Shown here: in pieces, positions 7,647 to 16,617 of the stretch
How positions within the stretch are numbered: position 1 is the stretch's first letter
Layout of the letters: the number at the start of each line of letters is the position of its first letter
NCBI GenBank assembly: GCA_964517465.1
Contig: CAZFEK010000001.1
Location: 156,411-220,410 of the forward strand
DNA length: 64,000 nucleotides
Origin: JACPUX01 sp964517465
GTDB taxonomy: Bacteria; Pseudomonadota; Gammaproteobacteria; Burkholderiales; Casimicrobiaceae
Direction: 5' to 3'
Program-made: the position numbers and the translations under genes
Notes under the pieces: generated by a model
What the model saw: only the letters and a program-made list of their open reading frames with translations
What the model was told of the DNA's origin: nothing
The model's database searches: none

Positions 7647-10421
7647 TTATGCTTGCCCAAACGAATAGTGCCGCAATCCTGCGAGCAGCAGACGCGCCTC
7701 TTCGATATCCTTTAATCCGGCTTGCAAATAGCCCGAGCAGATTTTCGGCGGTGGCGCGAAGCTCGCCGCATATTTGGCTTCGAAGCGCTGTGCATAGCGC
7801 CACCAAGCCTGGCCATAGTTGCTCTTGGATTGGTGAAGCAGTTCGAGATCGAGCGGCACCGCAAGCCGGAAGCCCGATTCGAAGGCACGCCAACTGAAAT
7901 CAAGATCGTAGAGATGAAAACCGTCGAAAACGTCTTCGTCATAACGCAGCGCTTCCCAGACGTGCCTATGCACCGCAACGAAAACCCCGTCGAGTCCCTG
8001 CGCGTTTTCCATCACCGCCTGCGCGCAGCCGGCGACGAAAAGCAGCAGGCCGCTTTCGCCTGGACGGGCTTGGACAAATTGGCCTTGCAGATGCGGCCAA
8101 CCGGCGGCATCCCAACGGGCGCTGACCAGTCTATCGGTGCCGCAAACCCCCACGCCGTCGTAATGCTCCAGGTGGTGCGCCAAGCGCGCAGCAAAGTCGG
8201 GGGAGATCAGGCGAATGTCGTCATGCGCAAAGATCAGCACTTCGCCCGTCGCTTGGCCGGCGCCTCGGTTGAAACCTTCGGCCAAAGATTGGGCATCGCG
8301 TATGGCGATGAACTCGTGCGGCCAGCCGGCAAAACGTTCGGCAAAACTCGCACTGACCTGAGCGAGTTTTCCTTCGTCGATGCTGCACACCACGATGGAC
8401 AATTTGTGTTTCGGGATCGGCTCGGGCACAGCCGGTCGCAATGGGGCCAAACACTCCGGGTGCTCCTTGGCCCAAGCCAAAACAGCGCTGGCATAATATT
8501 GCTGGCCCAGCCTCCAATTGGGCTGCGCTTTGAGCACGGCGGCCAGCTCGGGTATGCCTTGTTCCCAGCGGCGAGCAGCCAAATGTGCAAGGGCTTCCGA
8601 AAAGCGTCTGTCGGTTTCGCGCCAGCGCGAAACCGGCCAAACTCTCGCGCTTGAGTGTTCGGCGGTGCCGCACCACGCCCCCCAAACCCCGCGATACAGG
8701 TTTTCCAAATCGCGGGTGAACGCCGCCGCATCCATCAACGACGACGCTGCAAGGCGAGGACGCAGAGCCAGGCGAAGTTCGGCGAGTTGATTCGGAGACT
8801 CGGCGTGGCGCTTGGCGATCGCAAGGTAGTTGGTCTCGTCCGAGGCGATGAACTGGACAAGCTTCAGCGCGCTCAGAATGCTGGCGCTGGAGCGCGATGC
8901 GGAAGTTTCTCCCGGCCAAGTGAGCACCGGCACCCCCTGCCAAAGCGCATCGAGAGTGGTGGTGGCGCCGCTGAAAGGCCAAGGGTCGAGGGCGAGGTCG
9001 ACTTCGGCAAAAAGCTGCCGATACCGCACCGCATCGACGCGCGGCGCGAATCCCAAACGCTCAGGCGCAACATTCAAGGCCCGGCGCACCCGCGCTTGGG
9101 CTGCGCCGGCAGCGGCGCCCACGACCAAGAGGCGCGAGTTCGGGCAGGTGGCAAGGAGTTTGCTCCAAAGCGCCAGCGTGGCATCGGTGAGTTTGGGATA
9201 GTTGTTGAAAGAGCCAAAAGTGAACGGTTTGCCCTGCGCCGCGGGCAAGGCGGCAACCGGCGGGGCGTCGGCCGGCGCCTCCCAGCACCACTGGGCGTGC
9301 GGCAGGCGCAGAAGCGCTTCACGGTGCGAGGCCGCTTCCGTGCCCGGCGGATCGGCCACGGTGTCGCTGATGCGGTAATCCATGCTGGCGAGGCCCGTGG
9401 TGCCGAGGTAATCCAGCCAAGTGATCTGTATGGGTGCCGGACGCTCCATGAACACACCGAGGCGATTCTTGCCGGTGTGCCCGGCGATGTCGATCAAGAT
9501 ATCGATTTCATCGGCACGCACCTGCGCGGCCACCGCCTCGTCGCTATGGCCGCTCATGATGCGTGCCTGCACTCGCGCGGCGATGTTGGGATCGGGCTCC
9601 GGTTTTTGCGGATTGTTGAAGTAACAAAACACTTCGAATTGTTCGGGATCGTGCTGTCGCAGAACGGGCCGAATAAAGGCCGGCACCGCGGTGTGACAGT
9701 CGGGCGAGACATAGCCGATGCGCAGCCTGCGCGCCGGGTTTGAGTCTCGCGCCGGCGGCCGGTAATTCGCCAGCGCGGGACATTCGTAACGGCGCGCATA
9801 GGCAAGGTGCGCTTGGAGCAAGGCCTCGGGCGAAGTTTCCGGCACGAGCTTCAAAGCTGCGAGCTGGTTCGAAAATGCCTCCCGCAAATTGGGCTCCAAG
9901 GCCAGTGCGGTCTCATAAGCGGCGATTGCCTTAACTAACTCACCCTGTTCTTTGTACAGATTGCCCATGTTATTCCAGGCCTCGGGTCGCTCGCGATCCA
10001 GGCCTAGCGCTTGCTCGACCGCCCTGACCGCATCGTCGAGACGACCCAGCGCCTGGCATGCAGTGCCCAGATTCAAAAGCGGGCCGGCCCGTTCCGGAAT
10101 GAGTTGATGCGCGCGTCGCGCCGCACTTTCGGCTTCGGCAAAGCGCCCGGAACGCAGCCAAGCGGCAGCAAGATTGGCAAAGACGTCGCCCTCGTCCGGC
10201 GAGAGTTTTGCCGCTCGCTGTAGGGCTTCCAGCGCAAGGCGCAGGTCGCCGGTGTGCAAGGCCGCTATGCCTGTCACCTGCCAGGCAGGCGCAAACCCGG
10301 GAAAGCGCTGCGTCACCACCAGCGCGTGGCTCAGGGCGGTGCGAGCGTCACCTTGGGCAAGACGGCCGCGGGCAGCATCGAAACTGCGCTGGGCGTCCGG
10401 CGGCAGGGCATCAGTCGCCAC
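7647..10421 (-). CDS. TPR-containing GT41 (SPINDLY/OGT-like) glycosyltransferase fused to a GT2-like domain
   Basis: About 924 residues in three parts. Residues 1-210 are TPR repeats (AWQVTGIAALHTGDLRLALE, AWNNMGNLYKEQGELVKAI). Residues about 235-610 are a GT41 O-GlcNAc-transferase-like domain: RIGYVSPDCHTAVPAF with the His of the first lobe, DIAGHTGKNRLGVF, then RPAPIQITWLDYLGTTG and the second UDP-sugar lobe. Residues about 680-915 look like a separate GT2-type domain (SIVVCSIDEGKL, then AHDDIRL as a DxD-like site). The start is taken as GTG 10421 because the upstream gene stops at 10424; the Shine-Dalgarno is weak and an upstream start cannot be excluded. Acceptor unknown; protein O-glycosylation or surface glycan are both possible. 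Confidence 0.8.
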   Translation of the reverse strand: MATDALPPDAQRSFDAARGRLAQGDARTALSHALVVTQRFPGFAPAWQVTGIAALHTGDLRLALEALQRAAKLSPDEGDVFANLAAAWLRSGRFAEAESAARRAHQLIPERAGPLLNLGTACQALGRLDDAVRAVEQALGLDRERPEAWNNMGNLYKEQGELVKAIAAYETALALEPNLREAFSNQLAALKLVPETSPEALLQAHLAYARRYECPALANYRPPARDSNPARRLRIGYVSPDCHTAVPAFIRPVLRQHDPEQFEVFCYFNNPQKPEPDPNIAARVQARIMSGHSDEAVAAQVRADEIDILIDIAGHTGKNRLGVFMERPAPIQITWLDYLGTTGLASMDYRISDTVADPPGTEAASHREALLRLPHAQWCWEAPADAPPVAALPAAQGKPFTFGSFNNYPKLTDATLALWSKLLATCPNSRLLVVGAAAGAAQARVRRALNVAPERLGFAPRVDAVRYRQLFAEVDLALDPWPFSGATTTLDALWQGVPVLTWPGETSASRSSASILSALKLVQFIASDETNYLAIAKRHAESPNQLAELRLALRPRLAASSLMDAAAFTRDLENLYRGVWGAWCGTAEHSSARVWPVSRWRETDRRFSEALAHLAARRWEQGIPELAAVLKAQPNWRLGQQYYASAVLAWAKEHPECLAPLRPAVPEPIPKHKLSIVVCSIDEGKLAQVSASFAERFAGWPHEFIAIRDAQSLAEGFNRGAGQATGEVLIFAHDDIRLISPDFAARLAHHLEHYDGVGVCGTDRLVSARWDAAGWPHLQGQFVQARPGESGLLLFVAGCAQAVMENAQGLDGVFVAVHRHVWEALRYDEDVFDGFHLYDLDFSWRAFESGFRLAVPLDLELLHQSKSNYGQAWWRYAQRFEAKYAASFAPPPKICSGYLQAGLKDIEEARLLLAGLRHYSFGQA

Positions 10422-10423
10422 GA

Positions 10424-12313
10424 TCAGCGCCGCTCGCCTCGGAGTTCCAGAACTTTGGTCTGCAGTGTTTCCGGAGTGACCGCGAGCGGCGCGCACGCTT
10501 GCGCGATGACCAGTTCGATGCGCGAAAATGCGCCGCGCCAACGGCGGAAGGCCTTGCCTTCGGAATAGCGGCTGAAGAAGCTGCCCCAAAGACCGCGCAA
10601 GGCCATGGGAAAAACCGGCACCGGCACATCCCCGAGGATTCGGGTGATGCCCCCTTTGAAGGGCGACATTTCGCCATCCGCAGTGAGCCGCCCCTCCGGG
10701 AAAATGCACACCAGATCCCCCTCGCGCAGCGCTTGGGCGATTTCCTGGAAGGCCGTTTCCTTGCGCGCCGCATCCTCCTTTTCCGGTGCGATGGGGATGG
10801 TCTTCATGGCGCGGAAGATGGCGCCCAGAAGCGGCGTCTGGAAGATGCGATGATCCATGACGAAGCGCACCGGGCGCGGGCAGGCCGCGGAGATCACCAG
10901 CGCATCGACATAGCTCACGTGGTTGCAGACCAGGAGCGCAGCGCCTTCTTCCGGCAGATGGTTCCGGCCGCGCAAACGCAGCCGATACATGCTGTGAATC
11001 AACAGCCAGGCCAAAAACCGCAGCAGGAACTCCGGCACCAGGCCATAGATATAGATGGCCACCGCGGCATTGAGCAGTCCGGTGATCAAGAACAAAGTGG
11101 GAATGCTGACCCCGTTGGCCAACAGCGCCGCGCCCATGCCTGCCGAGGCGATCATGAACAAGGCGTTGAGGATATTGTTGGCGGCGATGATGCGCGAGCG
11201 ATGGCTGGGTTCGGCTTTGGCTTGAATCAGCGCGTACAGCGGAACGCTATAAAAACCCGCAAACATCGCCAGGAGAAAGAGGTCGCCCAACACCCGCCAG
11301 TTAGGGCCTTGCTCCAGGAAAGCACCGATGCCCAACGTTTCGGCCGGAGCGAGGTGCTGGCAGGCGAAGAAGAGATCCACTGCAAATAACGTCATGCCGA
11401 TGGAGCCAAAGGGCACCAGGCCGATCTCCACCTTATGACCCGACAGCCGTTCGCACAGCAGTGAGCCGATGCCGATGCCGACCGAAAACACGGCCAGGAG
11501 CAGAGTAACCACGTTTTCATCGCCGTGCAGGACGAGCTTGGCAAAAGTGGAAAACTGGGTGAGAAAGGTGGCCCCGAAGAACCAGAGCCAGGAGATGCCC
11601 AGAAGAGAGAGAAACACCACCCGCTTCTGGCGTGCAAAACCCAGGTTGCGCCAGGTTTCGGCAAAGGGATTCCAGTTGATCGCCAGATCCGGCGCAGGCG
11701 CCGGCGAGCGCGGCACGAACTGCGCCGCGGCAAGGCCCAGCGCGGCAAGGGCGAAAGTGGCGATGGCGACGTATTGCTCGCCGGCAGGTTTGATGTTGAT
11801 CAGTGCGCCGCCCAGCATGGTCCCCAAGAGTATGGCGACGAAAGTGCCCATTTCCACCAGGCCGTTGCCGCCGACGAGTTCTTCCTCGGCGAGGTGCTGG
11901 GGCAGGTAGGCGTATTTCACCGGTCCGAACAAAGTGGAATGCAGGCCCATGAGAAAAAGCGCGGCGAACAGCAGGCCTAGCGAGCGGTGCGTAAAACCCA
12001 CCCAGGCGATGCCCATGATCAGCACTTCCAGGGTTTTCACCAGGCGAATCAGCTTGGCTTTGTCATACTTGTCGGCGAGTTGCCCCGCCGTCGCAGAAAA
12101 GAGCAAGAAAGGCAAAATGAACACCGCGGCAATGGCATTGACCAACACTACCGAAGGCCAAGTGGACCATTGCGCAGCGTGGTAGGTGACGAGTATGGTC
12201 AGCGCGAACTTGAAGACGTTGTCATTGCCGGCGCCGAGGAACTGGGTCCAGAAAAAGGGGGCGAAGCGGCGCTGGGTCAGCAACTGGTATTGATTGCGGC
12301 TGTGTGCTTTCAA
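10424..12313 (-). CDS. MFS transporter fused to 1-acylglycerol-3-phosphate-type acyltransferase
   Basis: 629 residues. Residues 1-415 are a 12-helix major-facilitator domain of the LplT (lysophospholipid flippase) type, starting RRFAPFFWTQFLGAGNDNVFK. Residues about 430-629 are a PlsC-like acyltransferase with the NHVSYVD catalytic motif (HX4D) and FPEGRLT. The arrangement resembles Aas-LplT fusions but the acyl-ACP synthetase (AMP-binding) domain is absent. The start is TTG 12313 with GGAGG four bases upstream, which gives the N-terminus typical of the family. Probably imports lysophospholipid and re-acylates it, or acts in lipid turnover. It sits 17 bp after the amidohydrolase gene. Confidence 0.87.
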   Translation of the reverse strand: MKAHSRNQYQLLTQRRFAPFFWTQFLGAGNDNVFKFALTILVTYHAAQWSTWPSVVLVNAIAAVFILPFLLFSATAGQLADKYDKAKLIRLVKTLEVLIMGIAWVGFTHRSLGLLFAALFLMGLHSTLFGPVKYAYLPQHLAEEELVGGNGLVEMGTFVAILLGTMLGGALINIKPAGEQYVAIATFALAALGLAAAQFVPRSPAPAPDLAINWNPFAETWRNLGFARQKRVVFLSLLGISWLWFFGATFLTQFSTFAKLVLHGDENVVTLLLAVFSVGIGIGSLLCERLSGHKVEIGLVPFGSIGMTLFAVDLFFACQHLAPAETLGIGAFLEQGPNWRVLGDLFLLAMFAGFYSVPLYALIQAKAEPSHRSRIIAANNILNALFMIASAGMGAALLANGVSIPTLFLITGLLNAAVAIYIYGLVPEFLLRFLAWLLIHSMYRLRLRGRNHLPEEGAALLVCNHVSYVDALVISAACPRPVRFVMDHRIFQTPLLGAIFRAMKTIPIAPEKEDAARKETAFQEIAQALREGDLVCIFPEGRLTADGEMSPFKGGITRILGDVPVPVFPMALRGLWGSFFSRYSEGKAFRRWRGAFSRIELVIAQACAPLAVTPETLQTKVLELRGERR

Positions 12314-12330
12314 GGAGCCTCCAGTTCAGT

Positions 12331-13599
12331 TTAGTGATTGTCGTGAGGGGCAGCGGCAACACCTGGGGTCGGTGCGCGCTGGCCATGCGCAAAGAAGCGA
12401 CGGGTTTCGAACACCGAGGGCGCAAACTGCTTTTCGCGCCAGGTCAAGCTGCGTTTCAAGACGAAATCGAACAACAGGGGATTAAACTCGCGCAGCTCTT
12501 TGAGCACCTCGGTATCGGCCGGACGCAGCAAACCAGCGCTCGCCAAACGATCGACGGAAAAAATCGGCATCACTCCCGGCAGCGGATAATCCGACCCGTT
12601 GAGCAACCGGGAATGCCAGTCGCTGCGATCAAGAAGCTTGGGCAGCACATGCAGCCGGTTCAACTGCGTCACCGCCGAGATATCGCCAAAAAGCCGTGCG
12701 GTAAACCGCGTCTCGTCCATGAGCCGGGTGAACAGCGAGAAACAATCGGCCGTCGCGGCGTTGGGGCCGCGATCGAGATCGACCGCCGTGCCCAGGGAGG
12801 CGCAATGGGCTACCACCACCCGCACGCCGGCATCGAGCGGCACCCTCAGCTTCAGGGGATTACCCAGCGCTTGCGCATTGGATCCGTGCACCGCCTTCTC
12901 TTCGCCGGCGTGGGTGATGAGCGGCACATCGTGCTGCGCCAGGCGAGCATAAAACGCCGCACAGCGTTTTGCCGCGGGATCGATGTTCTGCGCCGCGGGC
13001 AGCCATTTCACCGCCCGCGCTCCGCCCGCTACCGCGCGGTCCAAAGCTTCGAGCGCGTCGGCACGATAGGGGTGTATCGATGCCGCCCATTCGAATTCGC
13101 CGTAGTGCGCCTGCGCCACCGCCTGGGCATAGGCATTGGGCACATGGAAAGTGGAGCGCTCGGTGAGACGCCGTCCTTCTTCATCGTGCGCCCAGTCGAA
13201 AGCAAAGAGCAAAAGCTTCACCCCCGGGCGCAACCCATCCATGAGGTTCAAGAGCCGCTCGACCACGCTTTCATCTACTCGGCCCGGTGCATCGTGGGCA
13301 CAACTGGCATTGAGATAAAAGAGCCGCTGCACGAGTTGCAAAGGCGAGAGCAGGCTTTCCATGGCCGGATTGATCCAGATTCCGCTGCCTGAATCGCCGT
13401 TGCCGAACAAATGCGCGTGGGTATCCCACATCTCCTCGGGACGCAATCCGCTCCAGGCTTGGCGCAACAGCGGATGTTTCGCCAGCGCTTGCGGCATCAT
13501 GGCGCGGCAAGGATTGGCGAGCCCCTCGCGGAAGCTGAAGTCGCAGCCGCCGGTCAGTGCGGCAGCGGCCAGCGCGCCGAGGAAGCCGCGGCGATTCAT
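12331..13599 (-). CDS. Amidohydrolase-superfamily metal-dependent hydrolase, exported
   Basis: 422 residues. The N-terminus NRRGFLGALAAAALTGGC has a twin-arginine-like RRGFL signal and a weak lipobox at Cys19, so export (possibly via Tat, possibly as a lipoprotein) is likely. Metal and catalytic residues of the amidohydrolase barrel are all visible: DTHAH (HxH of strand 1), AVKWLP (candidate carboxylated Lys), ITHAGEE and VVAHCAS (His of strands 5 and 6), and NGSDYP (Asp of strand 8). The start overlaps the ArsR stop as ATGA (13599-13596). Closest to the amidohydrolase-2 (decarboxylase/lactonase-like) branch; substrate unknown. An exported member of this family is less common. Confidence 0.82.
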   Translation of the reverse strand: MNRRGFLGALAAAALTGGCDFSFREGLANPCRAMMPQALAKHPLLRQAWSGLRPEEMWDTHAHLFGNGDSGSGIWINPAMESLLSPLQLVQRLFYLNASCAHDAPGRVDESVVERLLNLMDGLRPGVKLLLFAFDWAHDEEGRRLTERSTFHVPNAYAQAVAQAHYGEFEWAASIHPYRADALEALDRAVAGGARAVKWLPAAQNIDPAAKRCAAFYARLAQHDVPLITHAGEEKAVHGSNAQALGNPLKLRVPLDAGVRVVVAHCASLGTAVDLDRGPNAATADCFSLFTRLMDETRFTARLFGDISAVTQLNRLHVLPKLLDRSDWHSRLLNGSDYPLPGVMPIFSVDRLASAGLLRPADTEVLKELREFNPLLFDFVLKRSLTWREKQFAPSVFETRRFFAHGQRAPTPGVAAAPHDNH

Positions 13600-13907
13600 G
13601 CGTGCTGCCTCACGTAATCGAGCACGTCGCTCAAGACTTTGTCGAGGTAGTTCTTGTCGAGCCAAAAGTAGACTTCCTTGCCGAGTTTCTCGGACTTGAG
13701 CACCCCCGCCTCACGCAAGATGCGCAGGTGGTGAGACACCGTGGGTCGGGAGAGGGTGGATACCGCGGCAATCTGGCTCACATTCAGACGCTCGTCAGGC
13801 TCGAAAGTGAGCAGGATGCGCTGCCGATGTTCGTCGCCCAAGGCCACGAACACCCGGCTCATCGCTCGCCAGGGCGTGGGGATCTTGCGCATGTAATCGG
13901 TTTTCAT
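13596..13907 (-). CDS. ArsR-family winged-helix regulator
   Basis: 103-residue winged-helix repressor. HTH: LNVSQIAAVSTLSRPTVSHHLRILREAGVL, followed by the wing KLGKEVYFWLD. The ELCVCD metal-binding motif of ArsR/SmtB is absent (NVSQIA), so metal sensing through that site is unlikely. Start choice is uncertain: ATG 13907 and ATG 13925 are both in frame. A candidate promoter TTGACA-N16-TAAGAT ends about 6 bp before 13907, which would make that mRNA nearly leaderless. It is divergent from yebC and coupled to the amidohydrolase (ATGA), which it probably regulates along with itself. Confidence 0.8.
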   Translation of the reverse strand: MKTDYMRKIPTPWRAMSRVFVALGDEHRQRILLTFEPDERLNVSQIAAVSTLSRPTVSHHLRILREAGVLKSEKLGKEVYFWLDKNYLDKVLSDVLDYVRQHA

Positions 13908-14026
13908 GTCGACGATCTTAAACATATAATCGCATTTGTCAAGCCCCCCGCGCACTCGGGGCAAGGCCTGGCGCCGTGCTGCGGTGGTATAATTGCCGCT
14001 TGTGATCTTCCGATTCTGGAGCAGTC

Positions 14027-14752
14027 ATGGCCGGCCACAGCAAATGGGCGAACATCAAACACAAAAAAGCCGCGGCGGACGCCAAACGCGGCAAGATTTT
14101 CACCCGGCTGATCAAAGAAATCACCGTCGCGGCCAAACTGGGCGGCGGGGATCCCGGCGCCAACCCCCGCCTGCGCTTGGCCATGGACAAGGCCATGGAC
14201 AACAACATGCCCAAAGACACCATCGAGCGCGCGATCAAGCGCGGCTCGGGTGAAATGGAAGGCGTCAACTACGAAGAAATCCGCTACGAAGGCTACGGCA
14301 TCAACGGCGCCGCCGTGATCGTCGATTGCCTCACCGACAATCGCACCCGAACCGTCGCCGACGTGCGCCACGCCTTCACCAAATATGGCGGCAATCTCGG
14401 CACCGACGGCTCGGTTGCGTTTCTGTTCAAGCATTGCGGGCAGCTCGTCTTCGCCCCCGGCACCGACGAGGACAAGCTCATCGAAGCAGCGCTGGAGGCG
14501 GGCGCCGAAGATGTGCTCAGCCACGAAGACGGCAGCATCGAAGTGATCACCGGCCCTTACGAATTTGTCGCCGTCAAAGAAGCACTCGCCAAAGGCGGCT
14601 TCAAAGCCGAACTGGGGGAAGTGATCATGAAACCCGCCACCGAAGTTGAATTAAAGGGCGATGAGGGCGCAAGAATGCAAAAGCTCATCGACGCCTTGGA
14701 AATGCTCGACGACGTGCAGGATGTCTACACCTCGGCGCTGATCGAGCAATAG
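14027..14752 (+). CDS. yebC: YebC/PmpR-family (TACO1) translation-associated/DNA-binding protein
   Basis: 241 residues, full length, opening with the invariant MAGHSKWANIKHKKAAADAKRG-type motif and ending in the acidic third domain. YebC proteins have been linked to translation of difficult sequences and to transcription control. GGAG is 6-7 nt before the ATG. It heads the classical yebC-ruvC-ruvA-ruvB order. Confidence 0.96.
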   Translation: MAGHSKWANIKHKKAAADAKRGKIFTRLIKEITVAAKLGGGDPGANPRLRLAMDKAMDNNMPKDTIERAIKRGSGEMEGVNYEEIRYEGYGINGAAVIVDCLTDNRTRTVADVRHAFTKYGGNLGTDGSVAFLFKHCGQLVFAPGTDEDKLIEAALEAGAEDVLSHEDGSIEVITGPYEFVAVKEALAKGGFKAELGEVIMKPATEVELKGDEGARMQKLIDALEMLDDVQDVYTSALIEQ

Positions 14753-14778
14753 CGGCTTGCGCCTGCGCTGACCCCGCC

Positions 14779-15318
14779 GTGCTGGCCCAAGCCGCGCCCG
14801 CTATTCGCCGAGTGCTAGGCATCGATCCCGGCTTGCGCTGCACCGGTTTTGGCGTAATCGGCGTGCAGGGGCAGCGCCTGCAATACCTCGCCAGCGGCAC
14901 CATCAAGAACACCGGCGGCGAGCTTCCCGCGCGCCTGGCCATCATCCTGCGAGACCTCTCGGAAGTGATTGCCCGGTTCCAGCCGATCGATGTGGCGATC
15001 GAGAAAGTGTTCGTCAACGTCAACCCGCAATCCACTTTGCTCCTGGGACAAGCTCGCGGCGCTGCGATCTGCGCCGCGGTGCTGGCGGGTCTTCCAGTCG
15101 CCGAATACACTGCCTTGCAGGTGAAACAGGCGGTCGTAGGCAATGGCCACGCCGCCAAAGAACAAGTGCAGGAAATGGTCAAGCGGCTTCTCGCTCTGCC
15201 GGCAGCACCCGCGGCCGATGCTGCCGATGCGCTGGCTTGCGCCATCTGTCATGCCCACGCCAGCAGCGGTCTGCTGCCCAGCGCAGCGCGGCGCGTGCGT
15301 CGAGGACGCATACTGTGA
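14779..15318 (+). CDS. ruvC: Holliday junction resolvase RuvC
   Basis: 179 residues. RuvC cuts Holliday junctions as a dimer docked on RuvAB. The acidic active site is complete: Asp16 (GIDPG), Glu75 (AIEKV), and Asp147/Asp150 with the expected spacing of three. The start is drawn at GTG 14779; GTG 14812, directly before LGIDPG, is an equally credible start, since neither has a clear Shine-Dalgarno. The stop TGA overlaps the GTG start of the HAD gene by 3 bases. Confidence 0.95.
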   Translation: MLAQAAPAIRRVLGIDPGLRCTGFGVIGVQGQRLQYLASGTIKNTGGELPARLAIILRDLSEVIARFQPIDVAIEKVFVNVNPQSTLLLGQARGAAICAAVLAGLPVAEYTALQVKQAVVGNGHAAKEQVQEMVKRLLALPAAPAADAADALACAICHAHASSGLLPSAARRVRRGRIL

Positions 15319-16001
15319 CGCCGATTCGCGCTGTCCTCTTCGACATGGATGGTCTGTTGCTCGACAGCGAGCGCATCGCCCTCGCTGTGCTTGCCGACAC
15401 CGCCCGCGCACTGGGCCTCATTTGGAGCGAGGCTGCCGGTCTGGGCATGATAGGACTCAACGAGCGCGATTCCGACGCCTGGTTGTTGCACTACTTCGGC
15501 GCCGATTTTCCGGTGCGCGAATTGCGCACGGCGTTTAATGCCCGCTATCACTCCCGCGTCGAGCAAGGTCCGCTGCCGCTGAAGCCGGGGGCGCGCGACC
15601 TCCTCGCTGGGCTGGAAAAGCGCAAGCTGCCTTGCGCCGTCGCCACCTCCACCCGCCAAACGCTGGCCCTGCGCAAATTGCAGAATGCTGGCCTAGAAGG
15701 CTATTTCCGCGCGGTAATCGGCGGCGATCAAGTGGCCCGAGGCAAACCCGCAGCGGACATTTATCTTGCCGCAGCCGCTGCGCTGGGCATCGCCCCGGAA
15801 CATGCGTTGGCTTTGGAAGATTCCGATGCCGGCATCGCCGCCGCACTCGCGGCAGGCTGCCAGGCGCTGATGGTGCCCGACCTGCGCCCGCCGTCCGCGG
15901 CCACGCTGGCGCGCGGTGTGCCCGTTCTCGCCTCGCTCGCCCAGGTCACCCCGCTCCTTGCTCCGGTTTTCGGCGTCGAGCCCGCGCCTACGTTATCATG
16001 A
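15315..16001 (+). CDS. HAD-superfamily phosphatase (phosphoglucomutase/phosphatase-like)
   Basis: 228 residues, HAD subfamily I with cap domain. Motif I DMDGLLLDSE (Asp10 nucleophile, Asp12), motif II ATSTR, motif III Lys in ARGKPAADIY, motif IV LEDSDAGI. The Asp after DMDG and the cap resemble beta-phosphoglucomutase-like phosphatases. GTG at 15315 is nested in the ruvC stop (GTGA), so translation is coupled. Its place between ruvC and ruvA is unusual; a role in nucleotide or sugar-phosphate clean-up is only a guess. Confidence 0.87.
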   Translation: MTPIRAVLFDMDGLLLDSERIALAVLADTARALGLIWSEAAGLGMIGLNERDSDAWLLHYFGADFPVRELRTAFNARYHSRVEQGPLPLKPGARDLLAGLEKRKLPCAVATSTRQTLALRKLQNAGLEGYFRAVIGGDQVARGKPAADIYLAAAAALGIAPEHALALEDSDAGIAAALAAGCQALMVPDLRPPSAATLARGVPVLASLAQVTPLLAPVFGVEPAPTLS

Positions 16002-16029
16002 CGCGGTTTGCGCCTTTTGCCCCTCTGCC

Positions 16030-16611
16030 ATGATCGGCCGCCTCGCTGGCATTTTGCTGGAAAAGAATCCGCCCCAGGTCTTGGTGGACGTGCAGGGTAT
16101 CGCCTATGAAGTCGACGTGCCGATGAGCACGCTCTACAACCTGCCGGATAACGGGCAGAAAGTGATGCTTTTCACCCACTTGGTCGTGCGCGAAGACGCC
16201 CATCTGCTGTTCGGCTTTGGCAGTGAAAGCGAACGCCGCACTTTTCGCGAACTCTTGAAGATCTCCGGCGTCGGCGCGCGCACCGCGCTCTCCGTGCTCT
16301 CCGGCTTGAGTGTCGCGGAACTCGCCCAAGCGGTTACGCTGCAGGAAGCGGGGCGGTTGACCCGAATTCCGGGCATAGGCAAAAAAACCGCCGAACGCCT
16401 GCTCTTGGAATTGAAGGGGAAGCTCGGCGCCGACCTCGGCGCAGCGCCCGCCGGAAACGCCGCCCCCGCGGCCGGCAACGACGTGCTCAATGCGCTTTTG
16501 GCCCTGGGTTACAATGAAAAAGAAGCGCACTATGCCATCAAGCAATTGCCCGAGGGGCTTTCCGTCACCGAAGGCATACGCGCTGCGCTCAAAGCTCTCG
16601 GCAAGGCCTGA
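16030..16611 (+). CDS. ruvA: Holliday junction branch migration protein RuvA
   Basis: 193 residues (E. coli 203). Starts MIGRLAGILLEKNPP, with the N-terminal OB fold, the helix-hairpin-helix repeats (ELLKISGVGARTALSVLSGL; LTRIPGIGKKTAERLLLEL) and the C-terminal domain that contacts RuvB (NALLALGYNEKEAHYAI). ATG 16030 is the only start that fits the family. Lies 28 bp after the HAD gene and 6 bp before ruvB. Confidence 0.97.
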   Translation: MIGRLAGILLEKNPPQVLVDVQGIAYEVDVPMSTLYNLPDNGQKVMLFTHLVVREDAHLLFGFGSESERRTFRELLKISGVGARTALSVLSGLSVAELAQAVTLQEAGRLTRIPGIGKKTAERLLLELKGKLGADLGAAPAGNAAPAAGNDVLNALLALGYNEKEAHYAIKQLPEGLSVTEGIRAALKALGKA

Positions 16612-16617
16612 CCTTCG

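Noticed and set aside
13596..13964. Longer ArsR start (ATG at 13964)
   Set aside because: It would add a segment rich in Cys/Asp with no counterpart in the family and would place the start upstream of the best promoter candidate.
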